From Bacteroidales bacterium Bact_09 (GTDB lineage: Bacteria; Bacteroidota; Bacteroidia; Bacteroidales; UBA932): DNA of 64,000 bases. Numbering within the stretch: position 1 is the first letter of the stretch; the number at the start of each line of letters is the position of its first letter. The stretch lies in contig LUZA01000029.1 in the NCBI GenBank assembly GCA_001603455.1, forward strand, positions 16,179-80,178, written 5' to 3'. Position numbers and translations under genes: made by a program. The notes under the pieces are model-generated. The model did no database searches and was not told the origin of the DNA. It saw nothing but the letters and a program-made list of their open reading frames with translations. This document shows, in pieces, positions 51,269-60,819 of the stretch.

Positions 51269-53311
51269 TTACTGTATTAATTGAAAATCCAATTGTTTTT
51301 GTTCCATATTCGCCCTGGAAACACGGATGCGGACCTTTCGCCCCAATGTATATTGTTTTCCGTTATGTGTTCCGGTAAGGGTTACGGCATCCTTGTCATA
51401 AACGTAATAATCGTCCTGCATATCCCGTATAGCCACCATCCCTTCCACCTGTGTTTCCTCAAGTTCCACATACATGCCCCATTCCGTCAGACCGGTAATG
51501 ATCCCGTCAAACTCCTGCCCGATCTTATCCTGCATATATTCCACCATTTTGTATTTAATACTGGCCCTTTCTGCTTCGGTGGCCAGCTGTTCCGTTTGGG
51601 AAAGATGTGTGCAGCGGGATTCCATCTCGGCCGCCGATGCACTGTTCCCTCCATTAAGATAATGTGTCAGAAGACGGTGTACCATCAGGTCGGAATACCT
51701 GCGGATAGGTGATGTGAAATGGGTATAATGATCCATGGCGAGACCATAGTGGCCCACGTTGTTGGTCGTATAGTGGGCGCGTGCCATGGATCGCAGCGCC
51801 ATGATTACGATCCCTCCCGCTTCAGGTTTCTCTTTTGCCTTCTCTAGCAATTTGTTCAATTCCCTGGCATAATCCCTCACCGTTTTCGCTTGCTTCATTT
51901 CATACCCAAAGTGATGGACAAAGTTGCGAAAAGCAGTCATCTTGTCCTCGGCAGGCGGTTCATGAACACGGTATATAAACTCAGGGACTTTGCCGGTACC
52001 TTTGTCTTTCTTTTTGTTTATTAATTCGGCCACTTCGCGGTTGGCCAGCAGCATAAACTCCTCTATTAGCCAATGGGAATCCAGTTGTTCCTTCACATGA
52101 ATGCTTACAGGCACTCCTTTCTGGTCTACTTGCACCTTTACTTCTGGTCTTTCAAAAGCTATGGCTCCCCTGTCAAATCGTTCTTTTCTGAGTTTATGGG
52201 CCAGCGCGTGCAGGAAAAACAAACCGTCACGAATAGGAGCCGGAACAGGTCCCGAATCTGTCTGCACTTCAGGAACCTTGTCGAGGACAGCTTGGGCTTC
52301 TTCGTACGACATACGGCACAAGGAGCGTATCACGGTTCGTCCAAACCACCGGGAAACCACTTTATAATTTTCATCAAACCGGAATATAGCTGAAAAACAA
52401 AGTTTGTCTTCGTGGGGACGAAGGGAGCAAAGCCTGTTGGAGAGTTTTTCGGGAAGCATGGGGACGGTTCTGTCTACAAGGTAAACAGAATTCCCCCTTT
52501 CGTAAGCTGCCTGGTCCAGCAAGGACCCGGGCTCTACGTAATAACTGACATCGGCAATGTGAACGCCTACTTCCATAAGTTCATTCCTTTCGCCCGTACG
52601 GCGGAACGACAAGGCGTCGTCGTAGTCCTTGGCATCGGCAGGATCTATAGTAAATGTAGGAACCTCCCTGAAATCGGCCCTTTCCCTGATTTCTTCCAGA
52701 AGTATTTGATCATTAAGCCTTTCCGCTTCATCCTCCACCTGTTTTTCAAACCTGTAGGGTAATCCGTACTCCGCCAGAATGGCGTGCATTTCGGCATTGT
52801 TCTCACCCGGAGTTCCCAAGACATCTGTCACCCGGCCTATGGGCAGGTTGGTTTTTTTATTCCATCCCGAGACCAGGACGGCCACTTTCTGACCGTTCCG
52901 CGCCCCAAGCAATCCGTCTTTGGCCAGCGTGATGTCAAAAGGCATGTTTCTGGAGTCTGTTATCACGTATGCCTGCCTGTCAACGATCTGAACGATTCCG
53001 ATGTAGGGTTTTGTCGATCGCTCCAGAACATGGATTACCTCACCTTCTTTCCTGCGTCCGTTCCTGGATCTTCTGGGGACCGCGGCCACACGTACGATAT
53101 CACCGTGCAACGCGCCGCCCAGCTTTCTGGCCGGGATGAATATATCTTCAACGGGGGCATCCCCTTCTTCTGTCGATACAAGCAGAAACGCAAAACCCTC
53201 TCTGGTCATGCTTAGTTTTCCCTGATATTCGACCGCCCTGGAGGGTTTCCGGTTCGTTTTTTTTCTGCGGTCATTCCCTGACCGGACTTTTCTGTTGTTT
53301 CTTTTACTCAT
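51269..53311 (-). CDS. rnr: Ribonuclease R
   Basis: About 680 aa; DPADAKDYDDALSFRR, VHIADVSYYVEPGSLLDQAAYERGNSVYLVDRTVPMLPEKLSN; S1 domain; start at MSKRNNRKV. Confidence 0.95.
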   Translation of the reverse strand: MSKRNNRKVRSGNDRRKKTNRKPSRAVEYQGKLSMTREGFAFLLVSTEEGDAPVEDIFIPARKLGGALHGDIVRVAAVPRRSRNGRRKEGEVIHVLERSTKPYIGIVQIVDRQAYVITDSRNMPFDITLAKDGLLGARNGQKVAVLVSGWNKKTNLPIGRVTDVLGTPGENNAEMHAILAEYGLPYRFEKQVEDEAERLNDQILLEEIRERADFREVPTFTIDPADAKDYDDALSFRRTGERNELMEVGVHIADVSYYVEPGSLLDQAAYERGNSVYLVDRTVPMLPEKLSNRLCSLRPHEDKLCFSAIFRFDENYKVVSRWFGRTVIRSLCRMSYEEAQAVLDKVPEVQTDSGPVPAPIRDGLFFLHALAHKLRKERFDRGAIAFERPEVKVQVDQKGVPVSIHVKEQLDSHWLIEEFMLLANREVAELINKKKDKGTGKVPEFIYRVHEPPAEDKMTAFRNFVHHFGYEMKQAKTVRDYARELNKLLEKAKEKPEAGGIVIMALRSMARAHYTTNNVGHYGLAMDHYTHFTSPIRRYSDLMVHRLLTHYLNGGNSASAAEMESRCTHLSQTEQLATEAERASIKYKMVEYMQDKIGQEFDGIITGLTEWGMYVELEETQVEGMVAIRDMQDDYYVYDKDAVTLTGTHNGKQYTLGRKVRIRVSRANMEQKQLDFQLIQ

Positions 53312-53320
53312 AATATCCAA

Positions 53321-53328
53321 CAAAGGTA
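53321..53328 (-). promoter_or_regulatory. Putative -7 element (TACCTTTG) for rnr
   Basis: Exact TAnnTTTG match, 9 nt upstream of ATG at 53311. Confidence 0.5.
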
Positions 53329-53343
53329 CACAAAATCTTTTCG

Positions 53344-53351
53344 TACCTTTG
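53344..53351 (+). promoter_or_regulatory. Putative -7 element (TACCTTTG) for gpmI
   Basis: Exact TAnnTTTG match, 19 nt upstream of ATG at 53371. Confidence 0.5.
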
Positions 53352-53370
53352 TAAGATAATTTATGCATCT

Positions 53371-54894
53371 ATGAAAAATGTACTTTTAATGATCCTGGAT
53401 GGCTGGGGAGAGGGAAAACACGATCATACCAATGCCATTTATACTGCCGGTCAGCCACATATAGATAAGCTCCGTACAATATACCCTAACAGCACACTCA
53501 GCGCCTGCGGCGAAGACGTAGGGCTTCCCCAGGGACAAATGGGGAACTCAGAAGTCGGCCACCTGAATATCGGAGCAGGTCGCATTGTTTACCAGGACCT
53601 GGTCAAAATCAACAGGGCCTGCAGGGATGGATCAATCCGGGAGAACAAAGAGGTCATCGCCGTTTATCAATACGTCAAAAATACAGGAAAGGCTCTGCAT
53701 TTGATGGGTCTGGTTTCCGAAGGCGGTGTTCATTCTTCCATGGAACATCTTTTTACCTTTCTCGACATAGCACATGCATTCGGCCTGACAAAGGTTTATG
53801 TTCACTGCCTTACGGACGGACGCGATACGGATCCTTTCAGCGGCAAAGGGTACGTTGAAAAACTGGAAGCCCATCTTGCCCGTACCACTGGCAAGATCGC
53901 CAGCGTCATTGGCAGGTATTATACCATGGACCGAGATAAAAGATGGGACAGGGTAAAGGTTGGTTACGACCTGGCCGTACATGGCATAGGGACACCTTTC
54001 CGGAATGCGGCCGAAGGAATAGCTGAAAGCTACCGCCAGGGAATTACCGATGAATTCATCAAACCTGTTGTCTGTGTGGATGAATCTGGTATTCCCGTGG
54101 GAACCATCGGTAAAGACGATGCTATGATTTTTTTCAATTTCAGGAATGACCGTGCCCGTGAGATCACCCGGGTGTTGACCCAGGAAAATATGCCTGAATA
54201 CGAAATGTATACCATTCCGCTGTATTATTGCTGCCTGACCCCTTATGACGACACGTTTAAAGGACTTCATATCCTTTTTAAAAAAGAAAACGTTAAGGAA
54301 ACCATCGGGGAGGTGATAAGCCGCAACGGCCTCAGGCAGTTACGTATCGCAGAAACTGAAAAGTATGCGCATGTAACATTTTTCTTTTCCGGAGGGCGGG
54401 AAGAAGTGTTCCCGTTGGAAGACAGGACCCTGGTCCCCTCCCCTAAAGTGGCCACCTATGATCTGAAACCGGAAATGAGCGCCCCCGAAGTAGCCGAAAA
54501 GATCATCTGTGCATTGAAGAAAAAAAAATACAACTTCATAGTACTCAATTTTGCCAACGGTGACATGGTCGGTCACACCGGGGTTTACGAAGCCATCTGT
54601 CAGGCGGTGAGGGTTATTGACCGGCTGGCATATCAAATCACTGAAACGGCCCTGGAAAACGGGTATTCGGTGATCGTTACTGCAGACCATGGAAATGCTG
54701 ACAACGCCGTAAATCAAGACGGTTCACCCAATACCGCTCACTCTCTGAATCGCGTGCCTTTCATTGTTGTGGACGATCACGTAACCGCTGTGGATGAAGG
54801 CATTCTGGCCGATATTGCCCCGACCATACTGGATCTGATGGAAATCCCCACTCCTGTGGAAATGACCGGAAAATCCTTGATCCATAAAAAATAA
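53371..54894 (+). CDS. gpmI: 2,3-bisphosphoglycerate-independent phosphoglycerate mutase
   Basis: 507 aa; LLMILDGWGEGKHDHTNAI, QMGNSEVGHLNIGAGRIVYQDLVKI, TADHGNADNAVN. Confidence 0.97.
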   Translation: MKNVLLMILDGWGEGKHDHTNAIYTAGQPHIDKLRTIYPNSTLSACGEDVGLPQGQMGNSEVGHLNIGAGRIVYQDLVKINRACRDGSIRENKEVIAVYQYVKNTGKALHLMGLVSEGGVHSSMEHLFTFLDIAHAFGLTKVYVHCLTDGRDTDPFSGKGYVEKLEAHLARTTGKIASVIGRYYTMDRDKRWDRVKVGYDLAVHGIGTPFRNAAEGIAESYRQGITDEFIKPVVCVDESGIPVGTIGKDDAMIFFNFRNDRAREITRVLTQENMPEYEMYTIPLYYCCLTPYDDTFKGLHILFKKENVKETIGEVISRNGLRQLRIAETEKYAHVTFFFSGGREEVFPLEDRTLVPSPKVATYDLKPEMSAPEVAEKIICALKKKKYNFIVLNFANGDMVGHTGVYEAICQAVRVIDRLAYQITETALENGYSVIVTADHGNADNAVNQDGSPNTAHSLNRVPFIVVDDHVTAVDEGILADIAPTILDLMEIPTPVEMTGKSLIHKK

Positions 54895-54900
54895 TTCCTT

Positions 54901-57900
54901 ATGCCTTCTTTTGTTCACCTGCACGTTCACACACAATATTCCATACTAGACGGAGCCGCTTTCATACCGCAACTTTTTGGTAAGGCAGAGGCCGACCGGC
55001 AACCGGCCCTTGCCATAACAGATCACGGGAACATGTTTGGCGTGAAGGAATTCCTCAATACTGCCAGGAAACACCCTTCTGTCAAACCCATTGTCGGCTG
55101 TGAAGTCTATGTAGCCCCTGAGGGCAGGTTGTTACGCAAGAACAAAGAAGAAGCTACCACATGCCATCTGGTCCTGCTTGCTAAAAACCACACGGGCTAT
55201 CTGAACCTGATCAAGCTGGTTTCCCAGGCCTGGATAGACGGCTTTTACTACAAACCGCGCATCGACCATGAATTGCTCAAACAGCACCATGAGGGCCTTA
55301 TAGCTTTGAGTGCATGTCTGGCAGGGGAACTGCCCCGTTTGGTGCTGGCCGGTAAGATGGATGAAGCATCAAGGCTGGTGGAATGGTACAGAGAGTTGTT
55401 TGGAGATGATTACTATATAGAATTACAACGTCACAAAACGCGACTGGACAACCCCAATGCCAAGAAATGCTACGTTCTGCAAAAACAGATTGAACCCCAT
55501 CTGGTATCCCTGGCACAGGAACACAATGTCAAACTGGTTGCTACCAACGACGTGCATTTTGTGAATTACGAAGATGCCCCTGCCCATGACCGTCTGATTT
55601 GTGTCGCCACAAACGACGATGTAACGGATGAAAACCGGAAGATCAGGTACACAGAGGAAGAATACCTGAAATCGAACCAGGAAATGACCGGGCTGTTCTC
55701 CGACATACCTCAGGCACTTGCCACAACCCTCGAAATTGCCGACAAAGTAGAGCGGTATGATCTGGACAGGAAACCCATCCTGCCTCACTTTCCCATTCCT
55801 GCGGAATTTAACGATGCCAATGCTTACCTGCGCCATATGACTTTCGGGGGAGCGGAGCGTCTGTACGGCCATATTACCCCGGAACTAAAGGAACGGATCG
55901 ATTTCGAGCTGGAAACTATTGCCTCGATGGGCTATCCCGATTACTTCCTGATTGTAAGTGATTTCATTCAGGCAGCCAGGGATATGGACGTTTGGGTGGG
56001 GCCCGGAAGGGGTTCTGCCGCAGGATCTGTGGTCGCCTATTGCCTGGGCATTACACTGGTAGATCCTATACGATATGGATTGTTGTTTGAACGCTTCCTA
56101 AACGCAGAAAGGGTCTCCCTGCCCGACATCGACATTGACTTTGCCGATGACGGACGCGGCAAGGTATTGCAATATGTAGAGGATAAATACGGAAAGGATC
56201 ATGTATCCCACGTGATCACTTTCGGCACCATGGCAGCCCGCAGTGCCATCAAGGACGTGGCACGCGTACAACGACTACCCTTGTCCGAAGCAGAACGGCT
56301 GGCCAAACTCATCCCCGACCGGCTTCCCGAAAAAGATGGCAAACCACAAAAAATCAATATCGAGAATGCGCTAAAATACGTTCCCGAATTACAAGCCGCG
56401 TTCAAATCAGAAGATCCTATTGTCAGCACCACCCTGGAATATGCCCGGAAGCTGGAAGGTTCTGTAAGAAATACAGGTGTTCATGCCTGCGCCATCATCA
56501 TAGGCCCGGAAACCCTGACCAACCATATCCCGTTGTCAACTGCAAAAGACAAAGACACAGGGGAAGATATCCTTGTCTCGCAGTTTGAAGGTTCACTGAT
56601 TGAACAGGTGGGAATGCTTAAAATGGATTTTCTGGGGCTCAAGACACTCAGTATCCTCAAAAGTGCAATTGAAAACATAAAGGCAAACCACAAAATCAAT
56701 ATTGACGTCAATAATATCCCGCTTACCGACGGACCAACATACGAATTGTTCAGCCGTGGCGATACCGTGGGTGTCTTCCAATTTGAAAGTGACGGAATGC
56801 GCAAATGGCTCAGGGAACTCAAACCTACCTGCATAGAAGACCTCATAGCCATGACCGCACTTTACCGACCCGGTCCCATGGAATATATCCCCGATTTCAT
56901 TGACCGCAAGCATGGCCGTAAGACCATTGCCTACGATCTGCCACAGATGGAAAAATACCTGAAGGAGACCTATGGGGTTACTGTTTATCAGGAACAGGTG
57001 ATGTTACTTTCACAGGAGTTAGCCGGTTTTTCAAGGTTCGAGGCAGATACCCTGCGTAAAGCCATGGGAAAGAAGAAGCTGGATGAAATGGAGAAACTCC
57101 GCATCAAGTTCCTGAAAGGTGGAATGGATAGGGGAATCGACGAAACCATACTCAAAAAGATCTGGGTAGACTGGACTGCCTTTGCCCAATATGCTTTCAA
57201 CAAGTCCCACGCTACCAGCTACTCCATGCTGAGTTACCAGACGGGGTACCTTAAGGCCAACTATCCGGCAGAGTTCATGGCGGCAGTCCTTTCAAGGAAC
57301 CGTGATAACATAGAAGAAGTGGCCAAGTTCATGGACGAGTGCAAACGCATGGAACTTAACGTGCTGGGGCCAGATGTCAATGAATCGATGCATGATTTTA
57401 CGGTCAACACCCACGGGGATATCCGTTTTGGTATGGCCGGCATAAAAGGTGTTGGTTACGGAGCTGTAGAAAACATCATCCAAGCCAGGCAAGAAGGAGG
57501 ACCATTTAGGGATGTATATGATTTCATGGAGCGAATCAACCTAAACACCTGTAACAGAAAGGTTCTTGAAAGCCTTGTTTATGCAGGAGCTTTCGATTCC
57601 TTTGCTGATATCAGAAGGCATCAGTACTTTTTACCCTGTAACAAGGAGGGTCTTTTCCTGGACAGTCTTATAAGGTACGGATCTATTCTCCAGGAAGAGA
57701 AAAATAAAGACATCTCAAGCCTTTTTGGAGAAGGTTCAGATTCACTTGTTCCGCCCGAAAGACCCGCACCCCCGCATATGAACCTGGAAGTCCCGGAAGA
57801 TTTTCTGAAAAAGGAGAAGGAAATGGTGGGGATTTATCTTTCATCACATCCGCTGGACAATTTCCGGTTCGAAATGAAACATTTTACAAGCCACAGCCTC

Positions 57901-58491
57901 CAGCAAATACAGCGTATCCTGGACAACGGACAGCATGAAGAGCCTTTTGTAGCAAGGGAAGTACGGATCGGGGGCATTGTCACGAATGTGACTTCCGCCC
58001 TTTCCAGAAATTCGGGAAGGCCCTGGGGCACCTTTACCCTTGAAGATTATACTACGACTAGAAAATTCACTCTTTTTGGAAAAGAATACGAACAATTCCT
58101 GCCCTATATGCGTGAAGGAGAAGCGCTGCTGATCCGGTGTTCTCTTCAAGAACGCATACAATATAAAAGAAAAGGACAGGAACAATACGCTGCCACAGGT
58201 CCTAAAGAAAAGGAAATCAGAATCCTGGCCATATCTCTGCTTGCCAATGCCAGAGAATCGCTGCATGCCCTTACACTTGACCTGGATGTGGAATGTATCT
58301 CGGAAACATTTCGTAGTGAACTGGTCAGGGTCATGTCAGACAATCCCGGGAAAATTACAGTCCATTTTGTCCTTAAGGATAAATCCAATAAAATGGCGGT
58401 CAAGCTCTTTTCCCGCTCACATCGTGTTGACCTGACCCCCGCACTGCTTGAATGGATCCATAAAAAGGGAATTGAATTTTCTGTGGAATAG
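54901..58491 (+). CDS. dnaE: DNA polymerase III subunit alpha
   Basis: 1196 aa; PHP start FVHLHVHTQYSILDGA; VGPGRGSAAGSVVAYCLGIT; LPDIDIDFADDGR. Confidence 0.97.
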   Translation: MPSFVHLHVHTQYSILDGAAFIPQLFGKAEADRQPALAITDHGNMFGVKEFLNTARKHPSVKPIVGCEVYVAPEGRLLRKNKEEATTCHLVLLAKNHTGYLNLIKLVSQAWIDGFYYKPRIDHELLKQHHEGLIALSACLAGELPRLVLAGKMDEASRLVEWYRELFGDDYYIELQRHKTRLDNPNAKKCYVLQKQIEPHLVSLAQEHNVKLVATNDVHFVNYEDAPAHDRLICVATNDDVTDENRKIRYTEEEYLKSNQEMTGLFSDIPQALATTLEIADKVERYDLDRKPILPHFPIPAEFNDANAYLRHMTFGGAERLYGHITPELKERIDFELETIASMGYPDYFLIVSDFIQAARDMDVWVGPGRGSAAGSVVAYCLGITLVDPIRYGLLFERFLNAERVSLPDIDIDFADDGRGKVLQYVEDKYGKDHVSHVITFGTMAARSAIKDVARVQRLPLSEAERLAKLIPDRLPEKDGKPQKINIENALKYVPELQAAFKSEDPIVSTTLEYARKLEGSVRNTGVHACAIIIGPETLTNHIPLSTAKDKDTGEDILVSQFEGSLIEQVGMLKMDFLGLKTLSILKSAIENIKANHKINIDVNNIPLTDGPTYELFSRGDTVGVFQFESDGMRKWLRELKPTCIEDLIAMTALYRPGPMEYIPDFIDRKHGRKTIAYDLPQMEKYLKETYGVTVYQEQVMLLSQELAGFSRFEADTLRKAMGKKKLDEMEKLRIKFLKGGMDRGIDETILKKIWVDWTAFAQYAFNKSHATSYSMLSYQTGYLKANYPAEFMAAVLSRNRDNIEEVAKFMDECKRMELNVLGPDVNESMHDFTVNTHGDIRFGMAGIKGVGYGAVENIIQARQEGGPFRDVYDFMERINLNTCNRKVLESLVYAGAFDSFADIRRHQYFLPCNKEGLFLDSLIRYGSILQEEKNKDISSLFGEGSDSLVPPERPAPPHMNLEVPEDFLKKEKEMVGIYLSSHPLDNFRFEMKHFTSHSLQQIQRILDNGQHEEPFVAREVRIGGIVTNVTSALSRNSGRPWGTFTLEDYTTTRKFTLFGKEYEQFLPYMREGEALLIRCSLQERIQYKRKGQEQYAATGPKEKEIRILAISLLANARESLHALTLDLDVECISETFRSELVRVMSDNPGKITVHFVLKDKSNKMAVKLFSRSHRVDLTPALLEWIHKKGIEFSVE

Positions 58492-58496
58492 TATAA

Positions 58497-59195
58497 TCAG
58501 TCTATCCAGCGTGCCAGTATTTCCAGGTCGCCAGGATAGGTAATTTTCATATTCTGCTCGTCCCCCGGCACCAGGAAGATTTTTTCCTTTGGCAGATATC
58601 TTTTAACGACTCCACAATCGTCCGTTGCCGAAAAACCGGGATCATCCGAGGCATATTTATAGGCCTTGACAAGCAACGGGATCCTGAAACCCTGAGGTGT
58701 TTGAGCTTTTTGAAAAAAATTTCTGTCAGGTACCCTGATAATAAGGTCATTTCCGGGTCCTGTGAAAAACAACGTGTCGGTAAGGGGTACCGCGACGCCC
58801 ACAGCCTTATAATGTTTGAGCGCTTCCAGGACATCATCTATGATCCGCCCGCTGACCAGAGGTCTTGCTGCATCGTGCAATATCATATTATCCTCAGACC
58901 TGTCTGCAAATGCCTTGATAGCTGCCTGCGAAGACTGGAATCGCTGCTTCCCGCCTTCCAGTATGCGGGTCACCTTTTTCCAGGAATTTCCTGCAACGAT
59001 CTCCTTTACCCTGTTCTTTTCTCCTGGATCAACCACAATAGCAACCTGATCGATGCCTGGATGATTGTCAAAGGTCTCCACGGCCCTTTCTAGCACCATC
59101 TTCCCTTTCAGATCCATGTACTGTTTAGGCACAGGTGATCCAGCCCTCAGCCCTTTCCCTGCGGCCATAATAACAGCTATGTTTGCTCGTTTCAT
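58497..59195 (-). CDS. ispD: 2-C-methyl-D-erythritol 4-phosphate cytidylyltransferase
   Basis: 232 aa; AVIMAAGKGLRAGSPVPKQYMDLKGKMVLERAVETF; ILHDAARPLVS. Confidence 0.94.
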   Translation of the reverse strand: MKRANIAVIMAAGKGLRAGSPVPKQYMDLKGKMVLERAVETFDNHPGIDQVAIVVDPGEKNRVKEIVAGNSWKKVTRILEGGKQRFQSSQAAIKAFADRSEDNMILHDAARPLVSGRIIDDVLEALKHYKAVGVAVPLTDTLFFTGPGNDLIIRVPDRNFFQKAQTPQGFRIPLLVKAYKYASDDPGFSATDDCGVVKRYLPKEKIFLVPGDEQNMKITYPGDLEILARWID

Positions 59196-60691
59196 TTAAA
59201 TATCCTTACAAAGGGTCCCAGATCATCCCCAAAATCAATTGTAAACAAGTCCGCCCAGCCCGTCTTGTTGTTTACAACAAAAGTAATATTAAAAGTTTCG
59301 TCACGGGCACTAAAATGAAATGTATTGCCTGAATTGTGCTCTAGTCTTGTGTCTATATCATTGATTTTTAGGTATAATTGATCTTCATTTTCGTATACCC
59401 GAATTTCTCCAAACACATCCTTGAAATAAGTTCCCGTATAAACCTTGTTTTCAAGTGGTTCAATATATTCTTCCTCATCCTTTGATTTACGATCAGCCGC
59501 CGGACGCATGTAATCTTCGTAAATCTTTGATATCCAATCAGATTCAACATCCCTGAATAAGTCTATGATCTGCCGGATCATAGCTGTTTGGGGAGAAGTA
59601 GTACTTCCCTGGTTCATCAAAACGCTTACCCCCAGGTCCAGTTCGGGAACAAGGACCACCCAGGCTGTGTATCCTCCCGCTAAACCCGTATGGTTGATAA
59701 GCTTTCCCTGAATCCCCTGTTCAATACGCCAGCCTTGGGCATAGAGGATTACCCGTTCGTTATCCCATGAACAAATCGTCTGTGGGCTGAACAGGTAATT
59801 GACCGTTTCCGGTAAAAGGATCTGCTTGTCTTTATACTTGCCGCCTGCAAGCCACATTTTCATCCATTGACCCATGTCGTTTGCATTGGACATAACGAAT
59901 GCCGCAGGAGATACCGCCTGAAGCCAGGCATATGCATCATCGCGATCGTCACGGGGAATCAGTCTGAGCCCTTGTCCTGTCTTGCTCAAACGGTATCCAT
60001 ACGCAAAGTTGTCTGCTGTATAATAATGATCTTTCCCTGTTTTTGTATGGTTCATTTCCAATGGTTTGAAAATGTATTCTTCCAGGGCTTGTTCCCAGGT
60101 CAGCCCGGTGTATTTTTCAACGATGCGCGCCGCAATGGTATACAAAGCATTGCAATAAGCATATGTGGTTCTGAAGCTGGAAGCCGGCCTGACCAGCCTG
60201 AACATGTGGTAAAGATCATCCCGTCCGTACCCCAGGGCGGGAATGGCGTCAAGGGCTTGTGGCAGGAAACCTGTCTTGTGGTTCATGATATCTTGTACAA
60301 GATAATTTTGGGTGACCCATGGATCGTACAATTGAAAGTCTGGAAGATGGTCTATTACGCGGTCGGTCCACTTTACATAACCCTGGTCCACTACAATGCC
60401 CAGTAGCGCTGCCGTAAAGGCTTTGCTGGTAGATGCGTTCACAAACAATGTATAGGCATTGGCTTGTGGGGCATTTTCCTCTGCCCTTAATTTTCCCATA
60501 CCCTGCGCAAAAATAGTTTCACCGTCTTTGACCACAGTGACGGCTACTGCCGGAATGTTCCACATTTTTTGTACACGGGTGGCAATATCTCTTATCTCTT
60601 TTACATAAGGAACCGGAGCTTGCTGTGCCCGCAGGAAAATGCTGCTGAGCAAAAGAAAAAGTAAAAATGCTGCAAATCGGGTATGTCTCAT
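59192..60691 (-). CDS. Serine hydrolase (beta-lactamase/PBP superfamily)
   Basis: 499 aa; signal peptide; FVNASTSKAFTAALLG (SxxK-type) and YAYCNALYTIAARIVEKYTGLTWEQ. Confidence 0.88.
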   Translation of the reverse strand: MRHTRFAAFLLFLLLSSIFLRAQQAPVPYVKEIRDIATRVQKMWNIPAVAVTVVKDGETIFAQGMGKLRAEENAPQANAYTLFVNASTSKAFTAALLGIVVDQGYVKWTDRVIDHLPDFQLYDPWVTQNYLVQDIMNHKTGFLPQALDAIPALGYGRDDLYHMFRLVRPASSFRTTYAYCNALYTIAARIVEKYTGLTWEQALEEYIFKPLEMNHTKTGKDHYYTADNFAYGYRLSKTGQGLRLIPRDDRDDAYAWLQAVSPAAFVMSNANDMGQWMKMWLAGGKYKDKQILLPETVNYLFSPQTICSWDNERVILYAQGWRIEQGIQGKLINHTGLAGGYTAWVVLVPELDLGVSVLMNQGSTTSPQTAMIRQIIDLFRDVESDWISKIYEDYMRPAADRKSKDEEEYIEPLENKVYTGTYFKDVFGEIRVYENEDQLYLKINDIDTRLEHNSGNTFHFSARDETFNITFVVNNKTGWADLFTIDFGDDLGPFVRIFK

Positions 60692-60819
60692 ATTTTCTTG
60701 TTTTGATACGAAAATACAAAGAAATAAGCAATTTTACGAAGCAAATGGATCCGTGGCCAGATCGGATATGTCATACACAAGACCACATTATGGATTATGT
60801 GATCCCATGCTGAGCTTTT

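Noticed and set aside
60692-60819. Imperfect inverted repeat CACATTATGGATTATGTG between secDF and the serine hydrolase gene
   Set aside because: Short stem, no T-tract, and no clear relation to either gene; not enough to call a terminator or operator.
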